NCBI GenBank assembly: GCA_944321445.1
Contig: CALULJ010000020.1
Location: 1-40,209, forward strand
Source: an uncultured Collinsella sp.
GTDB lineage: Bacteria > Actinomycetota > Coriobacteriia > Coriobacteriales > Coriobacteriaceae
DNA: 40,209 nucleotides
Reading direction: 5' to 3'
Shown here: positions 23,998 through 32,672 of the stretch, one piece after another
Numbering within the stretch: position 1 is the first letter of the stretch
Layout: every line of letters starts with the position of its first letter
Notes under the pieces: generated by a model
Databases searched by the model: none
Told to the model about the DNA's origin: nothing
Seen by the model: the letters and a program-made list of their open reading frames with translations, nothing else
Translations under genes and position numbers: made by a program

Positions 23998-24567
23998 ATG
24001 CCGCAAGCCAGCCTCGACATCACCACGCGTGAACAGCTCGACATCTATATGAATCCGCAACGGCAGCGCCTGCTGCACGAGATGCAGGTGATGGCGCGCC
24101 CGGCCACCTGCAAGCAGCTGGCCGATGCCATGGGCATCTCCGCCTCGTCGGTCACGCACCACATGAAAAAGCTCGAGAAGCTCGGGCTGGTCGAGCTCGA
24201 CCACACCGAGCTCATTCGCGGCATCACGGCCAAGTACTGGCGTTTCATCCCTACGTCGGTGAACGTCCGCGCTGGTGCGCGCGATGACCTGCAGGAGGAA
24301 AAGGCATTCCTGATCGATTACCTCCATCAGCGCACCTACGACGCGCTGCGCTCCTATATCGCATCGTCTGAAATTAATCGCGAGCAGGAGCTCGGCCGGG
24401 CTCACGGCGACCTGCGCGACGGCTTCGTGTACCTCACCGAGGAGGAGGCGCACGAGCTCCAGCGTCGTATCGCCGCGTTTCTGGAGGCGCACGAATCGCC
24501 ACGGGAAGGTACGGTGCCCTGGGAGTTCAGCCTGATGTTCTTCCCGCATCGCCAGCCCGAGGAGTAA
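23998..24567 (+). CDS. ArsR-like winged-helix transcriptional regulator
   Basis: The 189-residue regulator has an N-terminal winged helix: MNPQRQRLLHEMQ, ATCKQLADAMGISASSVTHH and MKKLEKLGLVELDHTELIRG. A mostly helical, acidic C-terminal half (about 95-185) is probably the sensing/dimer domain. This layout matches ArsR/HTH_20-type regulators that often sit upstream of MFS drug or metabolite exporters, as here. Its promoter carries an inverted repeat between the -35 and -10, consistent with autorepression. The start is preceded by AAGGAAGGGAG. The MFS gene follows after 86 bp, with a GATAGCGCTATC palindrome (24576-24587) in between. Confidence 0.82.
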   Translation: MPQASLDITTREQLDIYMNPQRQRLLHEMQVMARPATCKQLADAMGISASSVTHHMKKLEKLGLVELDHTELIRGITAKYWRFIPTSVNVRAGARDDLQEEKAFLIDYLHQRTYDALRSYIASSEINREQELGRAHGDLRDGFVYLTEEEAHELQRRIAAFLEAHESPREGTVPWEFSLMFFPHRQPEE

Positions 24568-24653
24568 GCGCGAGGGATAGCGCTATCTCTACAACCGAAC
24601 ACGTCGTGTCGCATTGCGCCTCGCGCACCGCGCGGGGTGGGGAGGAGTCTGCT

Positions 24654-25925
24654 ATGAAAACGAGAAGTATGCGGACGAAGTCGGACACACGCCGACCGGC
24701 TGGCGTGCTCCCGCTCTCACATGCGATGGTGTTCTTACTGCTCAATGCGAGCATTGGCCTGGAGACGCCGGTGCTTTCGCTCATGCTGCTCGCCCGCGGC
24801 GCGACCTTCGCAACACTGCCGCTCGTGATGGGCGTCACGCTGGTGGTCACCGCCGTCTGCGAGGTGCCGAGCGGTGTCGCCGCCGATATGCTCGGTCGCC
24901 GCAGGCTCTTTTGCTGGGCGATGGCGCTGCAGGTCGTGGCGCATCTCGTGCTGTTGCTGCCGCCGGGTATCGCCGTCGTGGCGGTGTCGAGCGCGCTTCG
25001 CGGTCTTGCGCTGGCAGCACGCACGGGAACGCTCGAGGCGATCGAGCTTGACCGTGTGGTGGCCGATCACGGTGATGCGAGGGAGCGCTGCGCCGCGCTG
25101 GATGTCCTGAACGGTAGGCTCGCCCTGCTTGAGTCTGGCGGTGTGGGCATCGGGGCGCTTGCAGGCGGCCTGCTCGCTTCGCTCGATGCGAGCTATGCGC
25201 TGCTCATCTGCGCCGTTGTGGGCGCGACGGCCTGCGTGCTCGTCGGGGCGGCTATCCTGTTCCCGCGCGACGCGCGGCATGCTGGCGCCAAGCGCTCCAG
25301 CTTGGCCGCGGCGCTTGCCGATATGCGTGCGACCCTCGCTGCCCCGGGCGACGTGCGCCTGGTGCTCGTCAACTCCGCATCTGCCGGCATCGTCATGCTC
25401 GCAGTCGAAACCTACTGGCAGCTCGCGTTCCAGCAGCTCGCCGGTGTGGGTTGCGAGTGGATGCTCGGTCCCCTCAACTGCGCGGGCATGCTCGCCGCGG
25501 CGCTGGGAAGCAGCGCCGCCATGCGCTGGGGCGCTTCGCTTTCGCAGGCGCTGGGCCGCCAAGGACGCCGCATGCTGTACGGTCTTGTGCACGCGGCTGC
25601 CGCGATTTGCCTGCTGCTTTTCGCTTTCGCGACGAACGTCTGGCTCTTCTCGGCTGTCTATCTGCTCTATTACGTGTGCATCGCCGCGCGAAGCGTCATC
25701 GATCAAACGGTGCTGCACAACGCCGTGCCCTCCGAAGAGCGCGCCGGAATGGCGTCCGTGCAGTCGCTCGCTCTGCGCGGCGGGGGCGCTCTCGCGTCGG
25801 CCACGGGCGGCTGGGTGGTCGCAGCGTTCGGCGTCGCAGGCGTGTGGTCTCTGTACGCTGCGGCGTCGCTCGCGCTCGAACTCGTTGCCTTCGCAAGCGA
25901 TGCCCGCGCAGCTCGGACGGGGTGA
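24654..25925 (+). CDS. MFS transporter (efflux-type)
   Basis: The 423-residue membrane protein has about twelve helices. The loop between helices 2 and 3 contains the MFS motif-A-like sequence GVAADMLGRRRLFCWAMALQ. Acidic residues sit in VCEVPSG and EAIELDR. The arrangement is like MFS proteins adjacent to ArsR/HTH_20 regulators in Firmicutes. The substrate is unknown; drug or metabolite efflux is the usual role. Start at 24654 (MKTRSMRTKSD) is supported by GGGGAGGAG eight bases upstream; an earlier ATG-like start at 24606 lacks a site. Probably co-transcribed with the regulator. No obvious terminator is seen directly after it. Confidence 0.85.
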   Translation: MKTRSMRTKSDTRRPAGVLPLSHAMVFLLLNASIGLETPVLSLMLLARGATFATLPLVMGVTLVVTAVCEVPSGVAADMLGRRRLFCWAMALQVVAHLVLLLPPGIAVVAVSSALRGLALAARTGTLEAIELDRVVADHGDARERCAALDVLNGRLALLESGGVGIGALAGGLLASLDASYALLICAVVGATACVLVGAAILFPRDARHAGAKRSSLAAALADMRATLAAPGDVRLVLVNSASAGIVMLAVETYWQLAFQQLAGVGCEWMLGPLNCAGMLAAALGSSAAMRWGASLSQALGRQGRRMLYGLVHAAAAICLLLFAFATNVWLFSAVYLLYYVCIAARSVIDQTVLHNAVPSEERAGMASVQSLALRGGGALASATGGWVVAAFGVAGVWSLYAAASLALELVAFASDARAARTG

Positions 25926-26031
25926 TGTGCCGGCGGACATGCCGTTTGCCCGTAAAAATCGACCACTCGCCGCCGGCATTCTTCCGCACCCATACGCGTC
26001 CACGGCAGAATGACCATGAATCGCATAGCAA

Positions 26032-26060
26032 GGCGTGTAACTGGTAGGCAGGCACTAACC
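26032..26060 (+). promoter_or_regulatory. RAT-like ribonucleic antiterminator site
   Basis: A 29-nt sequence has blocks GG, GTGTAACTG, GGCAGGCA and AACC in the order and spacing of RAT sites bound by BglG/LicT/SacY-type proteins (known form: GG...GTTACTG...CAGGCA..AACC). Its 3' part overlaps the 5' arm of the terminator at 26052-26119, so binding would prevent terminator folding. The cognate protein is encoded at 28507-29346. Confidence 0.75.
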
Positions 26061-26119
26061 TTCGGCTTTCGAGGCGGCGCGTGGTCGTCGCGGGTGTTGT
26101 CGTTGGTCGGTGCTTTTTT
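26052..26119 (+). terminator. Conditional terminator in the PTS leader
   Basis: GCACTAACC (26052-26060) pairs with GGTCGGTGC (26105-26113) with one mismatch and one G-U pair, followed by T6 (26114-26119). The 5' arm is shared with the RAT-like site, giving mutually exclusive structures. Confidence 0.7.
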
Positions 26120-26250
26120 CATGCCGGCAGAAAGCGCTCACCAGCACGCCCCGCCATCATGCGCCCCCTTGAGCAAGCACGCGATGCTCGGCCCGGGTCT
26201 GCCCGGGATCAGCCGCGTCCATACGGACGCACAGACGCTAGGAGGCGTAC

Positions 26251-28407
26251 ATGAAGGACAAGATCTTTGGCATCCTTCAGCGCGTGGGGCGCTCGTTCAT
26301 GCTCCCCATCGCGGTCCTACCCGTTGCCGGCCTGCTTATGGGCCTCGGCAGCTCGTTCACCAACGAGACGACGCTTGCGACCTACAACCTGCTGGGCATC
26401 ATGGGCCCGGGCACCATCGCATGGGATGTCTTCACGGTGTTGTCGGCCTGCGGCGGCGTCATCTTCGACAACCTGCCGCTCATCTTCGCCGTGGGCGTGG
26501 CCATCGGCATGGCCCGCGCCGAGAAGGAGGTCGCCGCGCTCTCGGCTGCCGTGGCGTTCCTCGTCATGCATTCGGCCATTTCGGCCATGATCGACCTCAC
26601 CGGCGGGGTCGAGCAGTTCATCGACGGTGCCACCGCGAGCGTGCTCGGCATCACCTCGCTGCAGATGGGCGCCTTCGGCGGCATCATCGTGGGCCTGGGA
26701 ACCTCTGCGCTGCACAACAAGTTCTATAAGATCCAGCTTCCCCAGGCGCTGTCGTTCTTCGGCGGCTCGCGCTTCGTGCCCATCATCTCCACCGTCGTGT
26801 TCACGTTCGTGGGCATCGCCATGTTCTTCATCTGGCAGCCCGTCCAGGACGGTATCAACGCGCTGGGCTACGCCGTGGCGAGCGCCGGTCCTGTGGGCGT
26901 GTTCCTGTTCGGCATGATCAAGCGCCTGCTCATTCCCTTCGGTCTGCATCACGTGTTCTACCTGCCCTTCTGGCAGACGGCCGTCGGCGGTTCCATGGAG
27001 GTTGCCGGCCAGATGGTCTATGGCGCCCAGAACATCTTCTTCGCGCAGCTGGCCGACCCCACCGTCACGCACTTCTCCACGGCGGGCACCTGGTGCTTCA
27101 CCGGCGAGTTCGTCCTGTACATCTTCGCGTTCCCGGGTGCCGCGCTCGCCATGTACCAGGCTGCCAAGCCCGAGCGCAAACAGGCTGTGGGTGGCCTTTT
27201 GCTCTCCGCGGCGCTGACCTCCATGCTCACCGGCATCACCGAGCCGCTCGAGTTCAGCTTCCTGTTCGTGGCGCCGGTGCTCTTCGGCATCTCCACCGTG
27301 TTCGCCGGCTTGGCCTATATGCTCTGCTACCTGCTTAACATCACCGTGGGCCTCACGTTCTCCGGCGGTTTCCTCGACCTGTTCATGTTCGGCATCCTGC
27401 AGGGCAACGACAAGACGAGCTGGCTGCTCATCATCCCGCTGGGCATCGCGTTCTTCGTCGTGTACTACCTGCTGTTCACCTTCCTCATCAAGAAGTTCAA
27501 CTTCGCGACGCCCGGTCGCGAGGAGGGCGACGCCGAGACCAAGCTCTACACCAAGGCCGACTATAACGCCCGCAAGGAGGGCGAGAAGGCCGGCGCCGCA
27601 TCCGGTTCTGCGGGTGACGACGAGCGCTCGGCGCAGATTGCAGCAGGTCTGGGCGGCGCCGCGAACATCCGTGACGTCGACTGCTGCGCCACCCGCCTGC
27701 GCGTGACGGTGCACGATGGCTCGCTGGTAAACGAAGGCCAGCTCAAGGCAACCGGCGCCGCCGGCGTCATCAAGCGCGGCGAAGGCGTGCAGGTGGTGTA
27801 CGGACCGCAGGTGAACGTCATCAAGACCGACCTCGAGGCGTATTTGGCGGCGCTGCCGGCGGCTGCCCATGCCGACAGCGCCCCCGTGGCGCAAGCTGAG
27901 CCCGAGCAGCCCGCAGAGCCGCAGGCCCCGCGTGAGCCCGTGGCCACCATCACCCTGGGCAGCCCGCTTGCCGGCGAGGCGCTCTCCATCACGGCGTGCC
28001 CCGATGCCGTCTTTGCCCAGAAGATGATGGGCGACGGTGCCTGCGTGGTGCCCGCGACCGGCGAGCTCGTTGCCCCGTGCGATGCCAAGGTCGCCTTCGT
28101 GTTCGACACCAAGCACGCGGTCGGCCTGGAGCTTCCGGACGGAACGGGAATCCTGTGCCACGTGGGCATCGACACCGTCAAGCTGGGCGGCAAGGGCTTC
28201 ACCGCTTGCGTCGCGCAGGGCGACGAGGTCAAGCGCGGTGATACACTGTTGACGTTCGACCTCGATTACATCCGCGCCAACGCGCCGAGCGTTTCCACGC
28301 CCGTGTTGGTTACCGCCACCGACGGCAAGCACGAGGTGCGCCAGCTGGCGTTTGGCCAGGTGAATCAGGGCGACGATCTGCTCGCTGTCGACATTTTCGA
28401 GGCATAG
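26251..28407 (+). CDS. PTS glucose-type EIICBA permease
   Basis: The 718-residue permease of the glucose/N-acetylglucosamine PTS family takes up and phosphorylates a hexose. EIIC spans about 1-430 (RSFMLPIAVLPVAGLLMGLG at the start; GITEPLEFSFLFVAP substrate loop). EIIB (about 455-535) has the phospho-cysteine C479 in CCATRLRV. A Pro/Ala-rich linker leads to EIIA (about 560-718) with phospho-histidine H637 in CHVGIDTV. All three modules look intact, so only EI and HPr are needed. Exact sugar specificity (glucose, GlcNAc, maltose-type) is undecided. Expression is probably controlled by the leader RAT and the LicT-type protein encoded next. Confidence 0.92.
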   Translation: MKDKIFGILQRVGRSFMLPIAVLPVAGLLMGLGSSFTNETTLATYNLLGIMGPGTIAWDVFTVLSACGGVIFDNLPLIFAVGVAIGMARAEKEVAALSAAVAFLVMHSAISAMIDLTGGVEQFIDGATASVLGITSLQMGAFGGIIVGLGTSALHNKFYKIQLPQALSFFGGSRFVPIISTVVFTFVGIAMFFIWQPVQDGINALGYAVASAGPVGVFLFGMIKRLLIPFGLHHVFYLPFWQTAVGGSMEVAGQMVYGAQNIFFAQLADPTVTHFSTAGTWCFTGEFVLYIFAFPGAALAMYQAAKPERKQAVGGLLLSAALTSMLTGITEPLEFSFLFVAPVLFGISTVFAGLAYMLCYLLNITVGLTFSGGFLDLFMFGILQGNDKTSWLLIIPLGIAFFVVYYLLFTFLIKKFNFATPGREEGDAETKLYTKADYNARKEGEKAGAASGSAGDDERSAQIAAGLGGAANIRDVDCCATRLRVTVHDGSLVNEGQLKATGAAGVIKRGEGVQVVYGPQVNVIKTDLEAYLAALPAAAHADSAPVAQAEPEQPAEPQAPREPVATITLGSPLAGEALSITACPDAVFAQKMMGDGACVVPATGELVAPCDAKVAFVFDTKHAVGLELPDGTGILCHVGIDTVKLGGKGFTACVAQGDEVKRGDTLLTFDLDYIRANAPSVSTPVLVTATDGKHEVRQLAFGQVNQGDDLLAVDIFEA

Positions 28408-28427
28408 CGCGGGCTTTTGCTCGCTTG

Positions 28428-28463
28428 AGCGCGCCCGTCCTGCCACGGGGCGGGCGCGCTTTA
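28428..28463 (+). terminator. Terminator between EIICBA and antiterminator genes
   Basis: AGCGCGCCCG (28428-28437) pairs with CGGGCGCGCT (28451-28460), with a 13-nt loop, followed by TTAT. It may reduce read-through into the licT-like gene. Confidence 0.65.
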
Positions 28464-28506
28464 TCCGGCGCCCTCGCGCGCATCGCTGCAACCAGAGAGG
28501 TCGTTC

Positions 28507-29346
28507 ATGTATCGCGTCACCAAACCGCTCAACCACAACGCGCTTTTGGCATTTCGGGTTGAAGACGGCCAGGAATACCTGGTCGTGGGGCGCGGCATCG
28601 GCTTTGGGCGCAAGCCGGGCGAGCGCGTCGAGAGCTTCGGGGATGCAGATGCGGTCCAGCTCTATCTGCTCTCACAGGCAACCGACGGCCGTGGCACGAC
28701 GCGTGAGGTGCTCGAGGGCATGGACCCAGCGGTTTTGGATGTGGCAGAGGATATCTTCGAGGACGTTCGCGCAACGTTTGGCAAGGCGGATCCCAAGATG
28801 CTGCTTCCGCTTGCCGACCATCTGGCTTTCGCCGTGGCGCGCGTGCGTGACGGCAATGCGCTCAGCAATCCGCTCACCGAGGATATCCGCGCGCTGTTTC
28901 CCCAGGAATTCGAGGTTGCCAAGTGCGGTGTCGACGACTTGGGCGAGCGTCTGGGCATAGGGCTCGGAGATGACGAGGTGGGGCTCATCGCGCTGCATGT
29001 GCATTCGTCGCTCGATGCCGTGCACGTGAGTCAGGCCATGCAGGTGGCGCAGCTCACGCGCGCTTGCATCGACGCGGTCGAGCGCATCACGGGCGCGGCG
29101 ATCGACGTGTCGTCATTCGACTACAACCGGCTCATGACGCACGTGAAGTACATGGCGACGCGCATCATTCGCGGAGAGTGCCTGGGCATCGACGTGAACG
29201 CAACCATTCGCCAAAGCGCACCGAACAGCTATGCGGCAGCCGCCGCCGTGTGCGCCGAGATGGAAAAGCTCATGGACAAGCCGGTGAGCGAGCTCGAGGT
29301 GGGCTATCTCGCCATGCACATCGCGCGTGTCGCCGGCGAGGCGTAA
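28507..29346 (+). CDS. BglG/LicT-family transcription antiterminator
   Basis: The 279-residue protein has an N-terminal RNA-binding CAT domain (residues 1-60, YRVTKPLNHNALLAF, VVGRGIGFGRKPGE) and two PTS-regulation domains. The conserved phosphorylatable histidines are H105 (LADHLAF) and H164 (ALHVH) in PRD1, and H212 (THVKYM) and H271 (AMHI) in PRD2. Unphosphorylated by its EII when sugar is present, such a protein binds the RAT RNA and lets transcription pass the leader terminator. A matching RAT lies upstream of the EIICBA gene, directly before this gene, so this is very probably its regulator. The ribosome site is AGAGAGG. Confidence 0.92.
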   Translation: MYRVTKPLNHNALLAFRVEDGQEYLVVGRGIGFGRKPGERVESFGDADAVQLYLLSQATDGRGTTREVLEGMDPAVLDVAEDIFEDVRATFGKADPKMLLPLADHLAFAVARVRDGNALSNPLTEDIRALFPQEFEVAKCGVDDLGERLGIGLGDDEVGLIALHVHSSLDAVHVSQAMQVAQLTRACIDAVERITGAAIDVSSFDYNRLMTHVKYMATRIIRGECLGIDVNATIRQSAPNSYAAAAAVCAEMEKLMDKPVSELEVGYLAMHIARVAGEA

Positions 29347-29373
29347 ATCGTTCGCGCGCCGTGCGCCGCACGT

Positions 29374-30345
29374 TTAATACAGCCAGAACATGTGCTGCAC
29401 GGCCTCGCTGTAGCTTTCGTCCGTGACGGCCCATGCGTCGCCGACGCGGTTGAACTCCAGCCCTGCGAACAGCTCGTCCGACGTGCGGTCGCGATACTTG
29501 TCCAGCAGGTCGTTGAAAATCTCTTGCAAACCCGAGCGCTGCGCGTTGCTGAGCGCGGAGACGCCTGCGCCGTGGAGGTCCTGCTCGCTGAGGTACGTGT
29601 ACGCCCGCTCGTAGAACTCCTCGGTGAACCCGGCGATGTCGGCCGTGGTGGCCTCGAAGTACACCGTTCCGGGGGCGGTGCCCGGCTCATCGAACACGTA
29701 GACGCTTTCGATTCGGTACGAAAGTCCCTCGGTCGCCCATTCCGCATAGGCGTTCGTGTCGATGGAGAATTCTCCGACCGCATAGCCGGTGCGCTGCTGG
29801 AACGTTTGCGCAAAGTGCTCGGCAACGCGCGTGCGCGCGTCACCGCCTCCCGACGCGATACTGTCGAGCGTGGCTGCGCACTGCTCTTCGAGCGAGCGTT
29901 CATCCGCCGTGAGCTGGTCGGGGTCGAGCGCCTCTTCGTCCTCAAGATCCCAGGTGACCTCGATGTTGTCATCGCCGATGTCCAAGCTCGCACAGCGGGG
30001 CATAAACGCCAGCGCGGGGACGAGGACGTTCAGGAGCACCACGACGACGATGACGGTGAGGATACAGCCGCATCCGTTTTTCCTGCTGTTCGCCACGGGA
30101 GGCGTGGGGCGGCTGTCGCGGTTGACGCTCTGTCCCCGCTTTTCTTGCAGCCGCTTCGAGCCCTGGGAGGGCGCGTCGTCGCTGGGCGCGTCATAGTTGT
30201 CGGGCTGCTTTACCGGGCTCTGATAGCCTTCGGAGTCGGTGGCGGGCTCATTCTCTTCCTCGCCGATGTACGATTCGGGGTCGTCCCACGGCATATCCGG
30301 CTCGCCGGCGTTAAAGGGATCGATTTGTGTGTCGTATCGCGCCAT
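29374..30345 (-). CDS. Uncharacterised single-span membrane protein
   Basis: The 323-residue protein has an acidic, Pro/Asp-rich cytoplasmic N-terminus (about 1-88), a CGC motif before one hydrophobic helix (about 92-116, [20 protein letters not shown]), and an external domain of about 205 residues. Parts of the external domain ([28 protein letters not shown]) look helical. No known family was recognised. It has no operon partners: it converges on the licT-like gene and is divergent from glyA. ATG at 30345 has GGTGG upstream; a GTG four codons earlier is also possible. Confidence 0.7.
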   Translation of the reverse strand: MARYDTQIDPFNAGEPDMPWDDPESYIGEEENEPATDSEGYQSPVKQPDNYDAPSDDAPSQGSKRLQEKRGQSVNRDSRPTPPVANSRKNGCGCILTVIVVVVLLNVLVPALAFMPRCASLDIGDDNIEVTWDLEDEEALDPDQLTADERSLEEQCAATLDSIASGGGDARTRVAEHFAQTFQQRTGYAVGEFSIDTNAYAEWATEGLSYRIESVYVFDEPGTAPGTVYFEATTADIAGFTEEFYERAYTYLSEQDLHGAGVSALSNAQRSGLQEIFNDLLDKYRDRTSDELFAGLEFNRVGDAWAVTDESYSEAVQHMFWLY

Positions 30346-30591
30346 GGATGCCACCAATCGGAGCCGTCAATCTTCGTTCCACAGCAGTATACGTTGTGCA
30401 CGGACGAGGGCCATCTCCAAACTCAGAAGAACGGAATCCCGCTGGCGAGAAGTCGGTCGATGGACGACGCTGCGCGCTTGCGGATTCGAGCTTGCGCAAG
30501 GCGGTGTCAGAGGCGTAGGGTCGAAGCACCGCGTTGTCGCCGCGGCGGTGGCGTGAAGGGTCCCGATTCCTGCGATCTGAAGGAGGCCGCC

Positions 30592-31848
30592 ATGCCCCTT
30601 GAGCATCTAAGTTTGACCGATCCCGACCTCAATGCCCTGTTGGGGGCAGAGCTCGACCGCCAGCGCGAATCCATCGAGCTCATCGCATCCGAGAATTTCA
30701 CGAGTCCTTCCGTCATGGAGGCGGTGGGCAGCGTGCTCACGAACAAATATGCGGAAGGGTATCCGGGCAGGCGCTACTACGGCGGATGCGAGCGCGTCGA
30801 CCGGGTGGAAAACCTTGCCATCGAGCGCGCCTGCAAGCTTTTTAACTGCGCGTTTGCCAACGTGCAGCTCCATTCGGGCGCCAACGCCAACATGGCCGCC
30901 TACACGGCGCTCATCAAACCGGGAGACACGGTGCTGGGCATGAGCCTGGACCAGGGCGGGCACTTGACCCACGGAAGTCCCGTCAACTATTCAGGTACCC
31001 TGTACCGCTTCGTCCCGTACGGGCTCAGCCTTGAAACCGAGACCATCGATTACGACGAGCTCGAGTGCCTGGCGCGCGCCGAGCGCCCCGCGCTCATCGT
31101 GGGCGGCGCTTCGGCATATCCGCGCACCATTGACTTCGCGCGCCTGGCCGATATCGCCCACAGCGTGGGTGCGAAGCTCATGGTGGACATGGCGCACATC
31201 GCCGGCCTCGTTGCTACCGGCGCGCATCCTTCTCCGTTGGATTATGCCGATATCGTGACCTCCACAAGCCATAAGACGCTGCGCGGTCCGCGTGGTGGTT
31301 TCATCCTCACTAACAACGAGGAGATCGCACGCGCGGTTGACAAGGCGGTCTTCCCCGGGACGCAGGGCGGTCCGCTCATGCATGTGATCGCCGGCAAGGC
31401 GGCGGCATTTGGCGAGGCGCTCACGCCCGAGTTCCACGCCTACATCGAGCATGTGGTGGAGAACTCCGCCGCTATGGGGGAGGGGCTTATCGCGGGTGGC
31501 CTGCGCTTGGTTTCCGGCGGGACGGACAACCACCTGTGCCTGGTCGACCTGACGCCTGCCGATGTGACCGGCAAGGATGCCGAGCGTCTGTTGGAGCGCG
31601 TGGGCCTTACGGTCAACAAGAACGCCATCCCGGGCGAGCCGCGCTCGCCGTTCGTGACGAGCGGCATTCGTGTGGGTTCTGCAGCTGCGACGACGCGCGG
31701 GTTTACGCGGGACGAGTTCTACGAGATCGGCGAGCTTATCGCACGCGCGGTGTTTTACGCCCAGGACGAGGCCGTGCTGGACGGAGTCCGGTCGCGCACG
31801 TCCGAGATGCTTGCAGCGCACCCGCTGTACCCGGAGCTCGCGTATTAA
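30592..31848 (+). CDS. glyA: Serine hydroxymethyltransferase GlyA
   Basis: The 418-residue PLP enzyme interconverts serine and glycine with tetrahydrofolate, supplying one-carbon units. Signatures: [64 protein letters not shown], and [13 protein letters not shown] with PLP-binding lysine about K228. The open frame extends upstream through 29392 antisense to the neighbouring gene, but homology and the AAGGAGG site place the start at 30592. The 246-bp upstream gap shows no recognisable riboswitch. A strong hairpin follows the stop. Confidence 0.96.
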   Translation: MPLEHLSLTDPDLNALLGAELDRQRESIELIASENFTSPSVMEAVGSVLTNKYAEGYPGRRYYGGCERVDRVENLAIERACKLFNCAFANVQLHSGANANMAAYTALIKPGDTVLGMSLDQGGHLTHGSPVNYSGTLYRFVPYGLSLETETIDYDELECLARAERPALIVGGASAYPRTIDFARLADIAHSVGAKLMVDMAHIAGLVATGAHPSPLDYADIVTSTSHKTLRGPRGGFILTNNEEIARAVDKAVFPGTQGGPLMHVIAGKAAAFGEALTPEFHAYIEHVVENSAAMGEGLIAGGLRLVSGGTDNHLCLVDLTPADVTGKDAERLLERVGLTVNKNAIPGEPRSPFVTSGIRVGSAAATTRGFTRDEFYEIGELIARAVFYAQDEAVLDGVRSRTSEMLAAHPLYPELAY

Positions 31849-31877
31849 CGGACGGGTTCGTTCACAGAGTTGAAGTT

Positions 31878-31921
31878 CGGTGCGCGGGAGCACGCGGCGA
31901 TGCCGCGACTCCCGCGCACCG
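31878..31921 (+). terminator. Hairpin after glyA
   Basis: A perfect 12-bp stem, CGGTGCGCGGGA with TCCCGCGCACCG, has an inner GCGGC/GCCGC stem. The T-run is weak (TATTG). Confidence 0.65.
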
Positions 31922-31963
31922 TATTGCGCTCAGGCAGTCGAAAAGACTCAGTTTTCGCCGAAC

Positions 31964-32191
31964 CTGGATAAAAATGTCGATTATGCATTGCTGAGGTACC
32001 GAACGATCGGCAATGAGCGCCTCTGGAGGGGTTGCAATGGAAGCTATCGATGCCTCCGGTCGGAGCGACATCGGGTTTGGCGGGCTCGTTCCTGCGGAAA
32101 TGCTTCGCACGCGAGGCCGTCATCGGGTTCGAGGACCTCAAGGGCACCCCGTGACGGGCGGACAAAATGCATAATCGACATTTTTATCCAG
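31964..32191. mobile_element. 228-bp element with perfect 25-bp inverted ends (MITE-like)
   Basis: The left end CTGGATAAAAATGTCGATTA.. (31964-31988) is an exact reverse complement of the right end (32167-32191). The interior of 178 bp encodes no transposase. A 45-codon frame with its own ribosome site (TGGAGGGG, ATG at 32037) runs to a TAA inside the right end (32172-32174), and a frame on the opposite strand enters from the right arm. A third partial copy of the end motif (GCGTAAAAATGTGCG) follows at about 32194. No clear target-site duplication is seen. It is best explained as a non-autonomous mobile element or a remnant. Confidence 0.6.
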
Positions 32192-32371
32192 TCTGCGTAA
32201 AAATGTGCGCGAAGATCGACTTGAACGACACCGATCTGCCGGCATGGGCCCTGACAGCCCCGGCCTTGTCGCCCAATCGGGCCGCTGCAGACATGCGTGT
32301 GCCCCGAACACGGCTCACGTTTACACGCAAGCGGCGCCCGGGGCACACGGACGTTTGCGTTGCGCTGTTGC
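32192..32371. other. Intergenic region with hairpin downstream of the small membrane gene
   Basis: No gene is seen. CGTGTGCCCC (32296-32305) pairs with GGGGCACACG (32340-32349), which may end transcription of the minus-strand small membrane protein gene, though a T-run is lacking. Confidence 0.4.
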
Positions 32372-32542
32372 CTACGACCAGAAGCCGTCGTCGTCGCTGT
32401 CGGCGGGGCCGCGGTCCACATAGAGCTTGTGCGTGCGCTTCTCCAGCACAAAGGCGGCAATGCCAAAAATCACGATGCCGGCCACGAAAAGTATCGCCAC
32501 GCCTTCACGGGTGTTAAACAGAAAGGAAAAAAACGCGTCCAT
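32372..32542 (-). CDS. 56-residue single-span membrane protein
   Basis: This very small protein begins MDAFFSFLFNTREGVAILFV, has one hydrophobic helix (about 14-34) and then a charged tail, KRTHKLYVDRG, ending DSDDDGFWS. No family is recognised. The start is preceded by AGAAGGCATC, and the frame is bounded by a divergent promoter region shared with serS. The longer frame reaching to 32992 is antisense to serS and is not real. Its function cannot be read from the sequence. Confidence 0.6.
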   Translation of the reverse strand: MDAFFSFLFNTREGVAILFVAGIVIFGIAAFVLEKRTHKLYVDRGPADSDDDGFWS

Positions 32543-32582
32543 CTGATGCCTTCTCGCCTTCTTACTCGGGAAAAAACTCTCA

Positions 32583-32596
32583 CAAGTATATACTTG
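32583..32596. promoter_or_regulatory. 14-bp palindrome between the small membrane gene and serS
   Basis: CAAGTATATACTTG is a perfect palindrome containing TATACT/TATATA -10-like boxes for both directions. It could be a shared promoter core or a regulator site. No T-box features are seen in the 130-bp region. Confidence 0.45.
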
Positions 32597-32672
32597 CCTG
32601 TGCACAGTCATGCCGCCAACCTGAGCCGCACATCGTGTGAGCGCAGGAGGCGCATTTCCAAGTGGAGGCATC

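Larger units (their letters stand above)
25926..26250 (+). other. Leader region of the PTS operon
   Basis: These 325 bp contain no gene. The key features are the RAT-like site and overlapping terminator (26032-26119), followed by about 130 nt of leader that ends in the ribosome site AGGAGG before the EII gene. A small perfect hairpin, GCCCGGG-TCT-GCCCGGG-like, sits near 26190-26206. The promoter should lie in 25940-26030 but no strong boxes are visible. Confidence 0.55.

Noticed and set aside
26317..28536. 739-codon open frame on the minus strand
   Set aside because: It lies opposite the EIICBA gene, whose domains and active-site residues are clear. Its composition (Glu/Arg/His-rich, no domains) is that of a high-GC antisense shadow.
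30346..30591. Glycine, ZTP or tetrahydrofolate riboswitch upstream of glyA
   Set aside because: None of the conserved core sequences could be found by eye in the 246-bp gap. A covariance search would be decisive.
29392..30591. N-terminal extension of glyA (open frame from 29392)
   Set aside because: The extension is antisense to the membrane protein gene at 29374-30345. The serine hydroxymethyltransferase homology and ribosome site begin at 30592.
32543..32672. T-box riboswitch upstream of serS
   Set aside because: The region is only 130 bp and lacks the conserved T-box sequence and antiterminator/terminator pair.
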